Assembly: GCA_916700875.1 (NCBI GenBank)
Contig: CAKAKS010000039.1
Location: 21,074,367-21,138,366 of the forward strand
Length of the DNA: 64,000 nt
Reading direction: 5' to 3'
Source of the DNA: Sebastes aleutianus
Lineage: Eukaryota > Chordata > Actinopteri > Perciformes > Sebastidae
Shown: positions 25,901-37,610 of the stretch, one piece after another
Numbering within the stretch: the first letter of the stretch is position 1
Layout of the letters: every line of letters begins with the position of its first letter
Position numbers and translations under genes: made by a program
Notes under the pieces: model-generated
Databases searched by the model: none
Told to the model about the DNA's origin: nothing
The model's input: the letters and a program-made list of their open reading frames with translations, nothing else

Positions 25901-28900
25901 GGTTAGTGATGTGTGTTATTGTGCTCACCTGGACCAACTGTGGCAGAAACACCTCCAGCTCTCCGTCTGGTATCTGTTCAAAGTACTGAACTGCAGCCCG
26001 CCGCACAGTCTGATCATGAAAACTGAAAAAGATAAATTATAAATCACCAAACCAGACTAATGGAAGCCTGAATGATGGTTGTCATCACAGATGTAATGTT
26101 GGGTTACTGGTTCTGCTTGTCTTGTCGAGTTTATGGTCCCTACAAAACCACATTCAAAGAATGAACTATTACAAGAAAACATCACAGAGAGCATCATACA
26201 GTACTTTATGAGAGTGTTTAAGTAGCTAAAAAAAGTACTTGAGTACTGTGTTTGATGCATGTATATAAAACGCAGAAATGATTGTTGAGTGTGACCAGCA
26301 AAGAGTGCACCTTCTCCGAAAACTGAACTCCTTTTTAAAAAAAATTCTATTGTGATTTTTAACAAGTGGTACAATACTGTATGATATATTCTGTGACATA
26401 TTATGTACACAAAAAAAACAAGAAAAATAGAATGGAACATAGTGATAATAGAACAACATACAAAAGCATTTGGTCATCAATAACTGCAGTTATCCAGCTA
26501 ACTTTGCTTCTTCTGTACTTGTGTTTACTTGCTTTGTTTTGTCTTGTCTCACTACCTCCATGTAAAGTGTTCTTGGGTTTCTTGAATGGTGCTATATAAA
26601 TGCAAGTTCTTATTATTTAAAAATGTTCAAATACATGAAAAGACTATATAAAAAGGAAAAGAATAGTAGGCTATTGGATATGTATTTGTAAAAAATATAT
26701 TTTTTTAAAAACTTGCAGGGCAGAAAGAGCCGTGTTGAGTTGGCATGGCTAATTCTGACTTTAACCTTTTTACAGATCAGATGGCAAATTGGATTTTTTC
26801 TCTTTAATATAGTGAAAAAAAGGTATTAGAAGTCTTTGTGGAGCCCCTTAATGAGTATTTTATATTCTCTAACTTAAGAAAGTACAGTATGTCTTTGATC
26901 CAGTGAGTAAAGGTAGGTGAGTGCACATCTTTCCATTTAAGAAAAATGAGGCGTCTGGCAAGTAAAGGTAGCACCAGCGATACAGTCAGCTTCAGTCTTA
27001 CATGGTACGCAGGGGTCTGGAGGGGCACCAAAGACTATGACTAGACTAGAATATGAATGGGCACAGGTCAATAGTTTTATTCTGGCATTCTGAGATTGTT
27101 TGAAAGATGAGACCAACATTCTTGAAGCACAGGACCAGAACATTTGGGCATTAGTAGTGGGAGATAAGTTGCAATGATTACACATCCGGGAAGAATTTAT
27201 ATACATTTTCTGTTTTGTCCAGTGGGTGCAATGCAGGATTCAGTTTGTTTATTTTAATATTTTTTTAATCAATCTTTTATTGAGAGTCTTTTTTTTTTTA
27301 ATTAGTCGGTTTCCCAGCTTGTCAGTGAAGGACATAAACAGCTGGAGGGAAACTCTGTTCCTTTTGTGGGAAATCAATGATCATATTCTGCTGCCTTCAG
27401 GACGTACTGTAGCTGTGCTCTACCTGCCTGTAAAACTAATCATCCTTTACCCCCTTTTGCCATCAGCCTCCTCTGTTCTTTATAGGTATTTTTTATGCCC
27501 TTGTACAGCTTTCTTCTGTTTAATTTGAGATATTTATTAATATAGTTATTACTAATTCCACACATAGCTTTTTAAGCTTATAACCTGATAGTGTGTTGAA
27601 AACATCACACAATATTCTGCATTAACTCCTTACAGGATGCAGATATCCTGCTGCAATAATGACACGGTTATAATTGTACCAAAATGCATAACAAGCCTTT
27701 CTCCATGTGTTGTGTGTTATCTATTTCTGTTGCAGCTTTGCATAATGACTGTGTCCATGTTTCTGTATGTGAACCTACCTGTCACTGAGCAGGAAGAGGG
27801 CCTCCTCGGGTAGATGGATGGGCCAGTTCTCTACAACAGTGTAGATTTCTGTCAGGTCTTCAGGCTGCCACTGGAGGGCTCCACCCAGCAGCAGGTGGAG
27901 GAAAGTACTTTGTTTGTCACTGCAGTGATGCTTACTCCAGAGGAAAGCCCTCTCATTTTTATCTAGTCTGAGAAAATATCAGGAATGTGTTCAGGGATAC
28001 AGACAGTAAGAGGAAACAAGGGAATAGAAATCTCTGTTCAGAAATGAAAAGATTATTCATGTCCAAAACTTTAAACACAGCACATAAACATATAACAGTT
28101 CATAATATTAGGGCGGCTGTGGCTCAGAGGGTAGAGCAGGTCGTCCACCAATCGGAAGGGCGGTGGTTCGATACAGGTTCGTCACATGTTGATGTGTCCT
28201 TGAGCAAGATACTTAACCCGAAGGCATAGCCATCGGTGTGTGAATGTGTATTTAGATTAGACCCTGATGGGCAAAGTTGGCACCTTAGCAGCCTCTGCCA
28301 TCAGTGTGTGAATGCTGACATGTAGTGTAAAGCGCTTTGAGTGGTCGGAAGACTAGAAAAGCGCTATATAAATGCAAGTCCATTTACCATTTACCATAAT
28401 GTGTGTTCTACTCACAAGCAGAGGCAGTGCTTCTTAGAGACTATCAACATTTTCTTCTGCAGCTCCTCACAAGGCTCAGTGAACATGATCGAACCGGGGA
28501 GGGCGATGGGCCTCTCATACTTCCACTCTATCTGCTCTTGAAACTCGAGCTGGAGAAAGATGGGAAGATGAATGATTGAGCGGGTTAATGTGGTGTCTTT
28601 TGGTCAACAGGGGGCAGAGTTGTCTAGCGTTACTGACCTGCAGTATGACCCCGATGGCTTGTCTGTGGCTGTCATACAGGGCCGGGGAGGGAGGAGCAGG
28701 CAGCTCGTTCATTGCGGACAAACTGAGCAGAACAGTCCCCATTACCAGAGTCCTAGACACACACAGAGAGAGCACATGCAGTACATCATGTTACTAATTA
28801 TACCATTTTGCCTCAGAGTTTAGGAAAGATTTTTTTTTATAAAATGTACATGAAGTAATGTTCAAGAAACAAATATATTAGAAGTGGGGTTGATGCATGC

Positions 28901-31900
28901 AGTGATGCATTTCTCTTTTTTTAAACGCTCTAAACACTCAAAAAATTAATTAAAGAAGCACTTCAGAAACTTAAAAAATGGAGCCTTGCGGTATTTCAGG
29001 CAGGCACGGGTGTAATTTTATTATCGCATGTTTCAGACACCCTCCAATCATTTATGTCCACGACTTGTTGTCTCACAACAGGTTGTCCATAATTAACATT
29101 TGGCATTCATTCAGCAAGCAAGCAACAACAACACTGAGCTATTATTAGGATTTTAACTGCCTCCGCCTGTATTATCATATAGTCAAATGTGATTTTTGAA
29201 TTTTAATCCAGTCGATGGTGTAAACGTTGTGGACAACCTACCGGTCGCTGTAGAGAGGTAGAACAGCCCAGACTAAAAGCTCGGAGCTTTTTCCTCGCTT
29301 GGAGCCCTTGAGGCGAAATGTCAACATGCTCTCATACGGCAGCTGATTTACTGGAACAGGGAACACCATCCTTAAATCAAAAACATACTGTCATAAACAT
29401 GTTTCTTTTTTCTGTTATCTCTATTTACTTTACTCTTTTTTTCTGTATTTCATGTATTGAAATGAACTGATATATATTATTTCTCATACACACACTTATG
29501 ATGGAACAAAAAGTACACAGAAACAGCCGGGCTGGATCAGATGGACATTAAAGAAGGGAGGACGGTAAGCAGTCTTAAAGATAACTCTGCTGAATCCACT
29601 TTCACTGCTTTATCAATGGTAATTGTTGTGAACCAGGAAAGAGGAAGTTTTGGGGGATTTTGCCCTTACATGCGGTTACACTGGATCTTGTTTCCGTATG
29701 ACAAGGCGGTGCTGATGTTTTCAGAAACGCCAGTGTCACAGATATTTGTTAGTCCGTACGTCAGCTCACAGGAAACAGAGAAGGACTCATAACTAAATGG
29801 AGAGGGAAGAGAAAGCAGTAAAACCCGATGTTCTTATCAGGGATGTGGTCAACATTTGTATCTGTGTGCACATACAAGTATCAAAATGTGTGTGTGTTTG
29901 TGAGAGACTATAAATGCACAACACATACTTGTTCATCCAGTCGAGTGGTAATTGGTAGAGAGCAGAAATATTGAACTGGAGGATTTCTGAGTTGTTCTCG
30001 ACGTCGAGTACTTGCAGGTCTCTGGTTACCTCCTGACCTCTGAAGTCTGACTGGAAGTTGGCGTAAAAGATCTGCAGCACTTTGAGCAGCGCCTTGTTGA
30101 GCATGAGCATGGCTGCAATACAGAGAATAAACATCAGCTTAGACAATCGCAATGTTAATATACCAAACAGGTAACACTTCACTTTAAGTCCACATATTTA
30201 GCATTTATAAGTAGTACACTAGGGGTGTCACATTATACCGGTATTGACGATAACGTGATATTTAAAAATGAAATATTGATATCACGTTAATAATACACAT
30301 ATGATAATATTGTGTAAATAATCCAGCACCTCTTAAATCAGTTTATATAAACATTTATTGTCACAGACTATTTCTCTAACTCCCGACACTCATATTTTAA
30401 GTGTAATTAATTTGCCAAAAAAAAAAAAAAACGCACAATAAACAAAGTTAAAGATGAATTTGACTGATGCCATTTTTCTTTAAAATTTACAATAGATATT
30501 ACGATAATATCGTTAACGTAAATTATTTTGGCCACAAAAATCATGTTGTGAAAATTGGATATTACAGCCTTATAGTACACAAACACTTAATAAATAGTTT
30601 ATAACACTATAAGGACACATATATAGAAATAAGGAGATTTTTAATTGTATTATTGATGTACTGTATTTGTCAACAACTTTTCCTATGAAGACATTTCAAA
30701 TGATTACAACTGGGCTTTACTATATTGCTATTCATGATCTGTTTATACACCAGCCTCCTCTTATGGTCACCCACAGGAGGAGCTAAAGTTTTTGACAAAT
30801 ATGTTAATAAACACTTTTATCTGCTTACAACGACATTAGAGTGTTTTATAAACCATTTATTAAATGTTAAAATTAAGTGTTAATTTTTGAGGGCAACATA
30901 TAGTGGATATTTCACAATCAAAATCTTAAAAGGTCCCATATTGTAGAAAGATCTCCATGTCTTTTTTTATTATAACGCAGGTGTAGGTGCTATTGAAAGT
31001 ATCAAAACGCTCAGTCCACGGAGAAATGCACACAGCCTGTATTCAGAAACTTTGTTTTTAAATGAGCCGTCAGGACTTCCGTAAGGTTGTGATGTCACAA
31101 CTGTACAGTCACCGGTAGACGTGCCGCTAAACTTTACCAAACGCTGACCAATCAGAGCAGACTGGGCTTTTTCGGGAGGGGGGCTTAAAGAGAAAGGCAC
31201 TAAAATGGAGCGTTTCAGACAGAGGGTGAATACAGTTATATTCAGACAGATAATATGAAAAATATGTGGTTTTTGAACATTAAAGCAAGTAAACATGTTC
31301 TATTAGAAACCCAAAAAACAAGTCTGAACCTGAAAACGAGCATGATAGGTCTCCTTTAAAATACAATGGGTAACCCAGTTTGGTTATCAAATAAAAAAGC
31401 CGGAAGTACCACGAATAATCTAAAACACACTCACAACAATGGCATTGTAGTTGAGTATCAGTTACTCACCAGATTCACACTCAGACATCTCATCATGACT
31501 CTGTAAAAAAGAGATGAGGAAACACAGCTTTGTATTGTTGATCAGAGGTGTGAGGATTGAACATTTTTTGGTGCACTGTGTCACAATACCTCAGCAAAGG
31601 CATGCAGGGCTCAACAATAATAACAATAAGCTTGCACAGAGCAAATGAAATGCCACGTCATGCTAGTAAATCTAGCAACTCACCTGCCCTAAAAATAATT
31701 AAACACATTGTTTTTTTCCGGAGCTGATGATGGAGGTAGCTAAGGAGTAAGCCTTCTTATACTGTATATTGTATTGTTGTTTTTAATGTGCTCTATAAAT
31801 AAACTAAACTTGAAAATTTAACCATCTCGCTTCCTTCTCGTCTTGCGCTCACAAGACAATGGCGGCGGGTAAAGAGAAAGTTTATTCCATTTCTGTCAAT

Positions 31901-34900
31901 AGATCCCCCTAAATGCTACACACTGGTCCTTTAAAGCAGAATTCAAAAGTGATCTCACACAAATAAGACATGATTATTCTAAAAGTAGCCCGTTATCGCA
32001 AGAAAAGATTCACAAATGTTATGTGACATCCTACCAGAGGTATGGGGTTGATTCTGTTGAGCCTGCCAATGGCATCCTCCAGCTCCTGACACGAGAGCCC
32101 ATACAGGAGATTGCTGATGGTGCGAACATGACCCACGAGCACATTAACGTTCATCCCCGACTGCAGACACGATGAGATCAGATCCAAGTTATAAGAGAAG
32201 TATCACGAAATCAGCTTAGGATACATCACTCTTACTGATGCATCTAAACCAGGGTACCCTGAGGTGATGATACCCCACAGTATACATTTAAAACAAATGC
32301 AATGAATCACAATCAAATACTGTTATATATATATGATATGTGTGTGAGAGAAATAAATGTCCCAGTTTACTGACCTTACTTCTCATTAGCACCGTCACCT
32401 CTCTGTTGTAGCCATCGAGCACATTCTGCAGGCTCAACCTGAGAGAGGAGGAAAGGTTAAACACACACACACAGATGCCAAACTGGTTGGGAACCATAAA
32501 GCAAAGCTACCTTTCCGTATGTTTTCTACAAACAGACACCGGCTGACACATGACGCACTGAACACTTTACAAAGCTGATGAGGGAACTTACTTGCAGGTG
32601 TTGAAAACGCTCACAGGACGCAGGAGCTGGTAGAGTTGGCATGAGCTTCTGTCGTCCTCCACCTCAGAGGAGAAACACAGGTCGAAATACTGATTGCTGG
32701 GTAGGATTGTAGCAATTTATTGTGTAGTGTTTTTGAATATCTATTAGGGCTGTCAAAGTTAACGCGATAAGAACACGTTAATGCAAATTTGTTTTAAAGT
32801 CACTAATTTCTTAAACGCAACTTTTAATGATTGCAATCTTTAGGTTGTGGTTTGGCTCAGTTTCAAAGCGAGAGAGTGAAGATACCGGAATCATATGAAA
32901 CTAGAAAACCTAAGGAATCTATTGGGACGAGGAAAAAACTGGCATGGCAATTTTCAAAGGGGTCGCTTGACATGAAAATGGGTTCTGTGGGTACCCACGA
33001 GTCTCCCCTTTACAGACATGCCCACTGACACACTGACAGCCGTTGTTGCCTGTTGGGCTCGAGTTATCCATGTTATGATTTGAGCATATTTCTTATGCTA
33101 AATGCAGTACCTGTGAGGGTTTCTGGACAATATTTGTCATTGTTTTGTATTGTTAATTGATTTCCAATAATAAATATATACATACATTTGCATAAAGCAG
33201 CATATTGGCCCACTTCCATGTTGAAAAGAGTATTAAATACTTGACAAATCTCCCTTTATTTTGAACAGATAAACAATGAGCTATTCGTTTGTGAATAATC
33301 ACGATTAACTATGGAGAATCATGTGTTTAATCACCCTAATAACTATATAATATAAATGAATAATATAAAGCATGTAGAATCATTAAATGGCAGTGAAAAT
33401 GACTATAAATCTAAGGAAGCCTCAGGTTCACCTTTAATCTATTTCTGCTAAATGCCAGCAGCCATGACGTGATGTGTAAACAGAACAAAGTCAAGAAGTC
33501 AGGGTGGAGGTTTTTACAGCTACAATAACCCTGATGATAACAAGCTGGCCAGCAGCCAGGCACAGGTGTATGTGAAAGCAGCATTTCAAGAGTGAAGACA
33601 GGCCACCCCTTCTTGGTAAATAATCTACAGTGTAGGTGTGGACAGAGAAGGAGTTTGAACTGACTTACATCCCGGCACAGACGGTGTCTGAGGTTGTTCT
33701 CGTGGAGCAGTCGGAGGGGGACGACTCGTTTTAACAAGTAGTAGATCTGAATAGTCTCGTGCATACCCAGCAGTTCGTCACTAAGGACAGATCACAACAT
33801 TAAAACAATGAATGTGGAAACACACCCTGTTTGAATAGAACACCACGGCTCAGAGATAAAAATGTTAATTACAGCATGAGTGACTTACTTTTGGAGATAC
33901 TCATCAGAGTCGCACAGTTTTAAATAAGGCTGACCACTTGTGCTGGGAGGGAGGTCCAGCAGCTGGAAGATTTCATCAATCAGACTCTTCACTGTCCTGT
34001 TCACTGGATGAAAAGTCAGAGGTCAGAGTCCACACACTTCTGCCAACATCTGCAGTGATTGAAGAATGAGCGAGAAATTTCCCTTTTCTTTTTTTTTACT
34101 TTATGTTTTAAGATTTAAAAAAATAATTTCAGGACCTTGGAAGCTCCGGAAATGAAGGGACATTTTCCCCAATAGGTACTTCTACTTAAGATAATTTGAA
34201 GGACCAGTGTGTAACATTTAGGGGAATCTATTGGCAGAAATGGAATATAATATTAATAAGTATGTTTTCTTTAGTGTATAATCACCTGAAAATAAGAATT
34301 GTGGTGTTTTCGTTACCTTAGAATGAGATGTTTATATCTACATACGGAGCGGGTCATCTTCATGTAGCCGGCCGCCATGTTTCTATAATAGCCCAGAACG
34401 GACAAACCAAACAGTGGCTTGAGAGAGGGCCATTCATGTTTTCGCATTAGCCACCGTAGTTCTCCTACACGCTTGGCACATGGGAGAGGTTTCTGTTGGT
34501 TGCAATCTACAACCTCACTGCTAGATGCTGCCAAATCCAACACACTGCACCTTTAAGTACACTTTGCCAGCAATAACATGTGTTTTTTACATTGTGGTAT
34601 TGCTACTTATTTACTTAAACGACCAGTGTGTAGGATTTAGTGGCATCTAGAGGTGAGGTTGCAGATTGCATCGCTAGAGCCAGTGTTTGGTTTGTCCGTT
34701 CTGGGCTACTGTAGAAATATGGAGGAGCCATGAAGAGGACCCGCTCCCTTGATATGAAGGGCTCATTCTAAGCTAACGAAAACACGATTATTTCAGGTGA
34801 TTATACACTAATGAAAACATTAAGAATATTATATTCCATTTCTGCTAACAGGTCTCCCTAAATCTTACACACTGGACCTTTAAGTAAATAATCTGAATTC

Positions 34901-36261
34901 TTGTGCAACCACTGCAAACATCAATGAAAAAGCGCAACTACAAACAACACACACTGTACAGTAGTAGAGGGGCTAATGGGGCTTAAATCTCCTAATTCTC
35001 ATCAAATGTATTGTAAGTGACTGTAGTAGTGTGTTGGTTAATGTTACCTGTGGTGGGGAAAGGGAGCTGGTGGTTGCCCCACTCAGTTGCCACACTGACA
35101 GTCACCTCCACCTGCTGCAGCAGGGCAGGGTGGATCTGTAACACTCGACTCCATACCACACCTGAGTTATTAACGCTGTCTGCATGCCTGTACCGTGACA
35201 TCAGCCTGCCACAGATGGTAAAGAAAAACAGGTTACCAGAGTGAAAATGAAAGTATGATCACAAATATGTTCTATACTTAAACTTCATGTGAACGTGGTG
35301 AAGTCATCGTGAAATCGCATTTCTGTCAGTTCATTAAAATAAGTCACCATGTGAAGATTATTTTTAACTACAACTGCAAATGACCCAGCAGTAAAAAGCT
35401 ACATATACATACATACATACATACATACAGTGTATATACAGTATATACACTGTATATATATATGTTTTATCTGTCATTTTGAGAGTTATGGTGTCCTAAG
35501 GGTGGATTCTTTAAACAAAACCTTTCAAATTCATTACACAGTATTATATATTTAAAGTCATATTGAAAGATTAACTACTGTAAATCTGCAAGAACTCTTT
35601 TTCATGCTCTCACTTGGACGTTGCATCACAAAAAGAAGTCAGCGTCTTGGTGCTGCCTTGTGGAGTGTCTGTTAGTTCGATGGTAAATGGGTCCTGATGT
35701 GAAAAAAAGAAGACAAATTGCACGCTAAAGCGTTTCCTCTGACTTTTCCCATTTTAATTTGGGTCATTTGATTCAATCACAAAGGAGCTTCTTGTCTTTG
35801 ATACTCACATGATTGTCTGTTTCTGTAGCGGAACGCATCAGTCTGTAAGTGGGTTGAATGAGGTCAGTGGAAAACTGCTTCATGCTGCTTCTGAGGGGTT
35901 TTCGTGGCCTGGGGGGAACCGGAGGGGGTATGATACCTTCTCTACCTGAGAAACTCGCACTGGGAAGCCTGGGTCTGCGTGGAGGTGGAGGGTGACGGGG
36001 TGGTGGAGGCCCATTTGTGCTTTGGTGGTCTGTATTCCCAGGATCTCCTCCCACATGGCCCCAGAGGTGACCTTGGGGTTTGGGTTCAGTTGGGGATATG
36101 ATCCCAGCCAAGCTGGTCTCGTAAACATTTTCTTCAATAGAGGGGTCAATGGTCTCGTAAAGGTTCATTCCAGACAGATCCTCAGTGAAAGGCGAGGGGA
36201 GGTCAGAGATGATTGCATCTTGTCTCTGGATTGTTCCATTTCTCCTCTGAGTGGGATCCAT
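16981..36261 (-). CDS. pik3c2g: Class II phosphatidylinositol 3-kinase C2 domain-containing gamma
   Basis: Lipid kinase making PI3P and PI(3,4)P2 on endomembranes. Exons, 5' to 3' on the minus strand: 36261-35809, 35693-35614, 35205-35048, 34003-33889, 33780-33669, 32689-32592, 32438-32375, 32160-32035, 31500-31470, 30112-29929, 29792-29670, 29370-29242, 28752-28638, 28549-28416, 27967-27779, 26022-25929, 25745-25651, 25418-25238, 25129-25022, 24922-24830, 24213-24084, 23983-23847, 23749-23580, 22293-22137, 22023-21914, 21806-21638, 19738-19620, 19509-19413, 19324-19261, 19067-18988, 18846-18721, 17133-16981. Phases are consistent, giving 1397 residues (human about 1450-1490). Order: proline-rich N-terminus, Ras-binding region (about 170-340), C2 (410-600), helical domain (600-830), kinase (830-1130), PX (1130-1280), C-terminal C2. 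Visible kinase motifs are the ATP-site lysine VICKTGDNLRQD, catalytic loop CDRHNDN and HIDFGK, followed by the class II signature FGSFKRDRSPF. The ending, with NIRL then WFPLGN, matches the gamma isoform specifically. The intron after exon 23 starts with GC. Start ATG at 36261 is preceded by two short upstream ORFs. Confidence 0.95.
17607..17770. repeat. Fish SINE/LINE 3'-tail-like repeat
   Basis: Sequence of the type TCCTCCTCCGATATCAGGGG ... TTTTGAGGCAAACTTGTGAT followed by TTGGGCTATATAAATACA, which matches a common teleost retroposon tail. It lies in the last pik3c2g intron (17134-18720). Confidence 0.6.
18378..18545. repeat. Dispersed repeat, second copy of the 13880 family
   Basis: See the copy at 13880-14050. 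It lies about 175 bases from the pik3c2g C2-domain exon 18721-18846. Confidence 0.7.
19739..21637. other. pik3c2g intron
   Basis: About 1.9 kb separating two PX-domain exons. AT-rich, with no repeat or gene I can identify with confidence. Confidence 0.5.
22564..23060. repeat. hAT-like MITE with target-site duplication
   Basis: Ends AAGGATGCACCGAT and, in reverse complement, TTAGGGATGCACCGAT, about 497 bases apart. Flanked on both sides by the 8-base direct repeat TCAAAGTT (22556-22563 and 23061-23068). Inverted termini plus an 8-bp duplication fit a hAT-superfamily non-autonomous element. Confidence 0.8.
23150..23435. repeat. AT-rich palindromic satellite (ATATATCTATAGATCTATAG units)
   Basis: Nearly 290 bases of TA dinucleotides interspersed with self-complementary CTATAGATCTATAG blocks, able to fold into cruciforms. 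It lies about 150 bases downstream of the GC splice donor of pik3c2g exon 23580-23749. Confidence 0.85.
24214..24829. other. pik3c2g intron
   Basis: Separates the exon bearing the ATP-site lysine from the next kinase exon. Nothing recognisable. Confidence 0.5.
26815..27280 (-). pseudogene. L1-like non-LTR retrotransposon relic (ORF2 C-terminal end)
   Basis: Two overlapping minus-strand frames carry pieces typical of the end of L1-type ORF2: a CNHCNLSPTTNAQMFWSC-type Cys motif, then LLARRLIFLKWKDVHSPT and WIKDILYFLKLENIKYSL. The frame shifts between the pieces and there is no reverse transcriptase core, so it is a decayed 5'-truncated copy in the pik3c2g intron 26023-27778. The rest of that intron is unremarkable. 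Confidence 0.65.
28111..28397 (+). repeat. tRNA-derived SINE
   Basis: The head resembles a tRNA with box A (TGGCTCAGAGGGTAGAGC) and box B (GGTGGTTCGATAC). Then follows GTCCTTGAGCAAGATACTTA, and a LINE-related tail AAAGCGCTATATAAATGCAA ending in CATTTACC repeats. A short CATAAT repeat near both ends may be the target duplication. It ends only about 18 bases from the donor of pik3c2g exon 28416-28549. Confidence 0.85.
28753..29241. other. pik3c2g intron
   Basis: No recognisable content other than A/T-rich sequence. Confidence 0.5.
30221..30570. repeat. Probable hAT-like MITE fragment
   Basis: Begins AGGGGTGTCACATTATACCGG followed by ATATTGATATCACGTTAATA and ends in diverged complementary sequence (ACGATAATATCG). 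Boundaries approximate; in the pik3c2g intron 30113-31469. Confidence 0.5.
30926..31359. repeat. TTAA-flanked MITE
   Basis: Starts TTAAAAGGTCCCATATTG and ends ATGATAGGTCTCCTTTAA, imperfect inverted termini with TTAA on each side. Resembles a MITE common in teleosts. Confidence 0.7.
31872..31935. repeat. Fragment of the 34196/34615 MITE family
   Basis: TTATTCCATTTCTGTCAATAG followed by TACACACTGGTCCTTTAA is one end of the element family present as an inverted pair at 34196-34883. Confidence 0.65.
32745..33338. repeat. hAT-like MITE, copy 1 of 3 (TAGGGCTGTCAA termini)
   Basis: Begins TAGGGCTGTCAAAGTTAACG; internal TTTCTTAAACGCAAC and ATGGGTTCTGTGGGTACCCA; a weakly conserved right end CACCCTAA. 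In a pik3c2g intron. Related copies at 48850-49206 and 55882-56605. Confidence 0.75.
34196..34556. repeat. MITE, left member of an inverted pair
   Basis: Ends GGACCAGTGTGTAACATTTA and CACTGCACCTTTAA. Contains GCCCAGAACGGACAAACCAA, whose complement occurs in the neighbouring copy, so the two copies point in opposite directions. Confidence 0.75.
34615..34883. repeat. MITE, right member of an inverted pair
   Basis: Starts TTAAACGACCAGTGTGTAGG and ends CACACTGGACCTTTAA. Contains TTGGTTTGTCCGTTCTGGGC, the complement of the left copy. Only 58 bases separate the two members, within the pik3c2g intron 34004-35047. Confidence 0.75.
35399..35462. repeat. ATAC microsatellite and TA palindrome
   Basis: About seven ATAC units followed by GTATATACAGTATATACAC, self-complementary. 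In the pik3c2g intron 35206-35613. Confidence 0.75.
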
Positions 36262-36330
36262 CACATTTTAGAAAGTCATACACGTCCTGTTTCAGCACGT
36301 CCTCACTTCATAGCACGGAAGAATGCAGAC
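36262..36330 (-). promoter_or_regulatory. pik3c2g 5' UTR segment with two short upstream ORFs
   Basis: Upstream of the start ATG, the minus strand shows an acceptor-like TGTTAACAG ending at 36331, suggesting a 5' UTR exon that begins at 36330. Inside it are two tiny upstream ORFs: 36311-36303 (ATG AAG TGA) and 36279-36268 (ATG plus two codons, then TAA). The main start sits in a GTGATGG context. Confidence 0.5.
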
Positions 36331-37610
36331 CTGTTAACAAAATAAACAGAATTAGGATAACATTAGTGTATGAGACTTACTGCAGGCAGGACAAGTGAGC
36401 TGTTTTAAGTCTGGAGTCTAACTGAACCGGTCTGTTAACGCTGGTCTAATAATTAACAAGCTTTCAAATCTTAACAGGAAATCCACAGGTGCGCGCCACT
36501 AGAACTATGACACACTGGTGTAAAGTGAATCATAAGACATAAGTCTTCAAAACCACCATTATCTTAACATTAGTTAACCGAAATTAAAATTCTGCTCTGC
36601 CAAAACTGTATACCTCAATAAAAAAAGAAGACTTTTCACATTACTAAGGATCTCACATTCACAGTTGACAAACTTTATCTTATTGCAAACTATTCTGAGC
36701 TTTTCTTTTGTTGACAACTTACCATCAGAGCTCTGTTAACTGTGTCCCTGTTCACCCATCCTGTGGTGACGAGGCGAATGAGACCATGCACAGCTAGTTA
36801 GACCTGTACAAGGTTTGGAAAGCTTCCCATCTGTGTTTCCTCACCCCTCCCACTGTCCCTCCTGTCCTCCACTTCCTCCTCCTCCTCCTCCTCCTCCCCT
36901 TCCTCCTGCAGCCCACAACAACTTTCCCTCTGCTGGAGGAAAGAGAACATTACATGTGTGTACTGTATATTATGTAGTTTGTTAAATTTACAAAACAATC
37001 CAGATACATTTAAAGCTTTTCTTACAATTTTTACCCTCATTAAAGCAATAATCACAATAAATCTTACCTTACCAGTGTGCAGTATCTACTCCTACTGGGA
37101 AATGACAATGTATTTTTGATTAAAAACAACTGCGTGACTACTTATAATGTATGTAATAAACACATCTATCCAGTTCAACCAAAACAACATCCACTCCTCA
37201 CTCAGGAATGCCAGTGGGCAGGTTGAGGTATGCGAGCACCGTGTTTTCTCGTGAAGGGAAACGAAAGCAGCTATTAGGAAATGTGTGTTCACGTACTCTA
37301 CATATGACACATAAGGTAAGATTGTTTCTTTATATCTGAGGATTGTTTAGGACGTTATTCGTTTTACTATCAGGTCATTTGAAACACTCCTCTGTACTGA
37401 TTCTCAGATTATAAATCTCTCAGTAAACTGTGCATGCTGTTTGACTCTCTAGTAATAATTAGGAGTCTTCCTGGGGTTTAGAAAGCCCAACATGGCCTTT
37501 CAGTGGGAATGACAGCAACGGCCCTCCCCTGAATGTGTCACAAAGGTGTCAGCTGAGGTGCACGGAGCAGAGGGGTGTACCATGTGAGGGACGAGATCAA
37601 GCAGAAAGAA
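36331..37610. promoter_or_regulatory. Shared upstream region of divergent pik3c2g and SMIM29/C3orf18-like genes
   Basis: About 1.3 kb between the two divergent coding starts. It must hold both promoters and any untranslated 5' exons. Contains a (CCT)n tract at about 36870-36900. I see no convincing TATA box or CpG-dense island. Confidence 0.4.

Noticed and set aside
28111..28183. Functional tRNA gene
   Set aside because: Box A and B are present, but the segment is fused to a SINE body and LINE-type tail and does not form a complete cloverleaf by eye.
32690..32696. Acceptor CCCAG for the pik3c2g exon, extending it to 32696
   Set aside because: It breaks the phase with the preceding exon; the CAATCAG acceptor giving 32689 keeps it.
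16981..36261. Initial idea that the kinase is PIK3CG (class IB), which is near RELN in human
   Set aside because: The FGSFKRDRSPF region, the presence of PX and C-terminal C2 domains and the gamma-type ending identify class II PIK3C2G.
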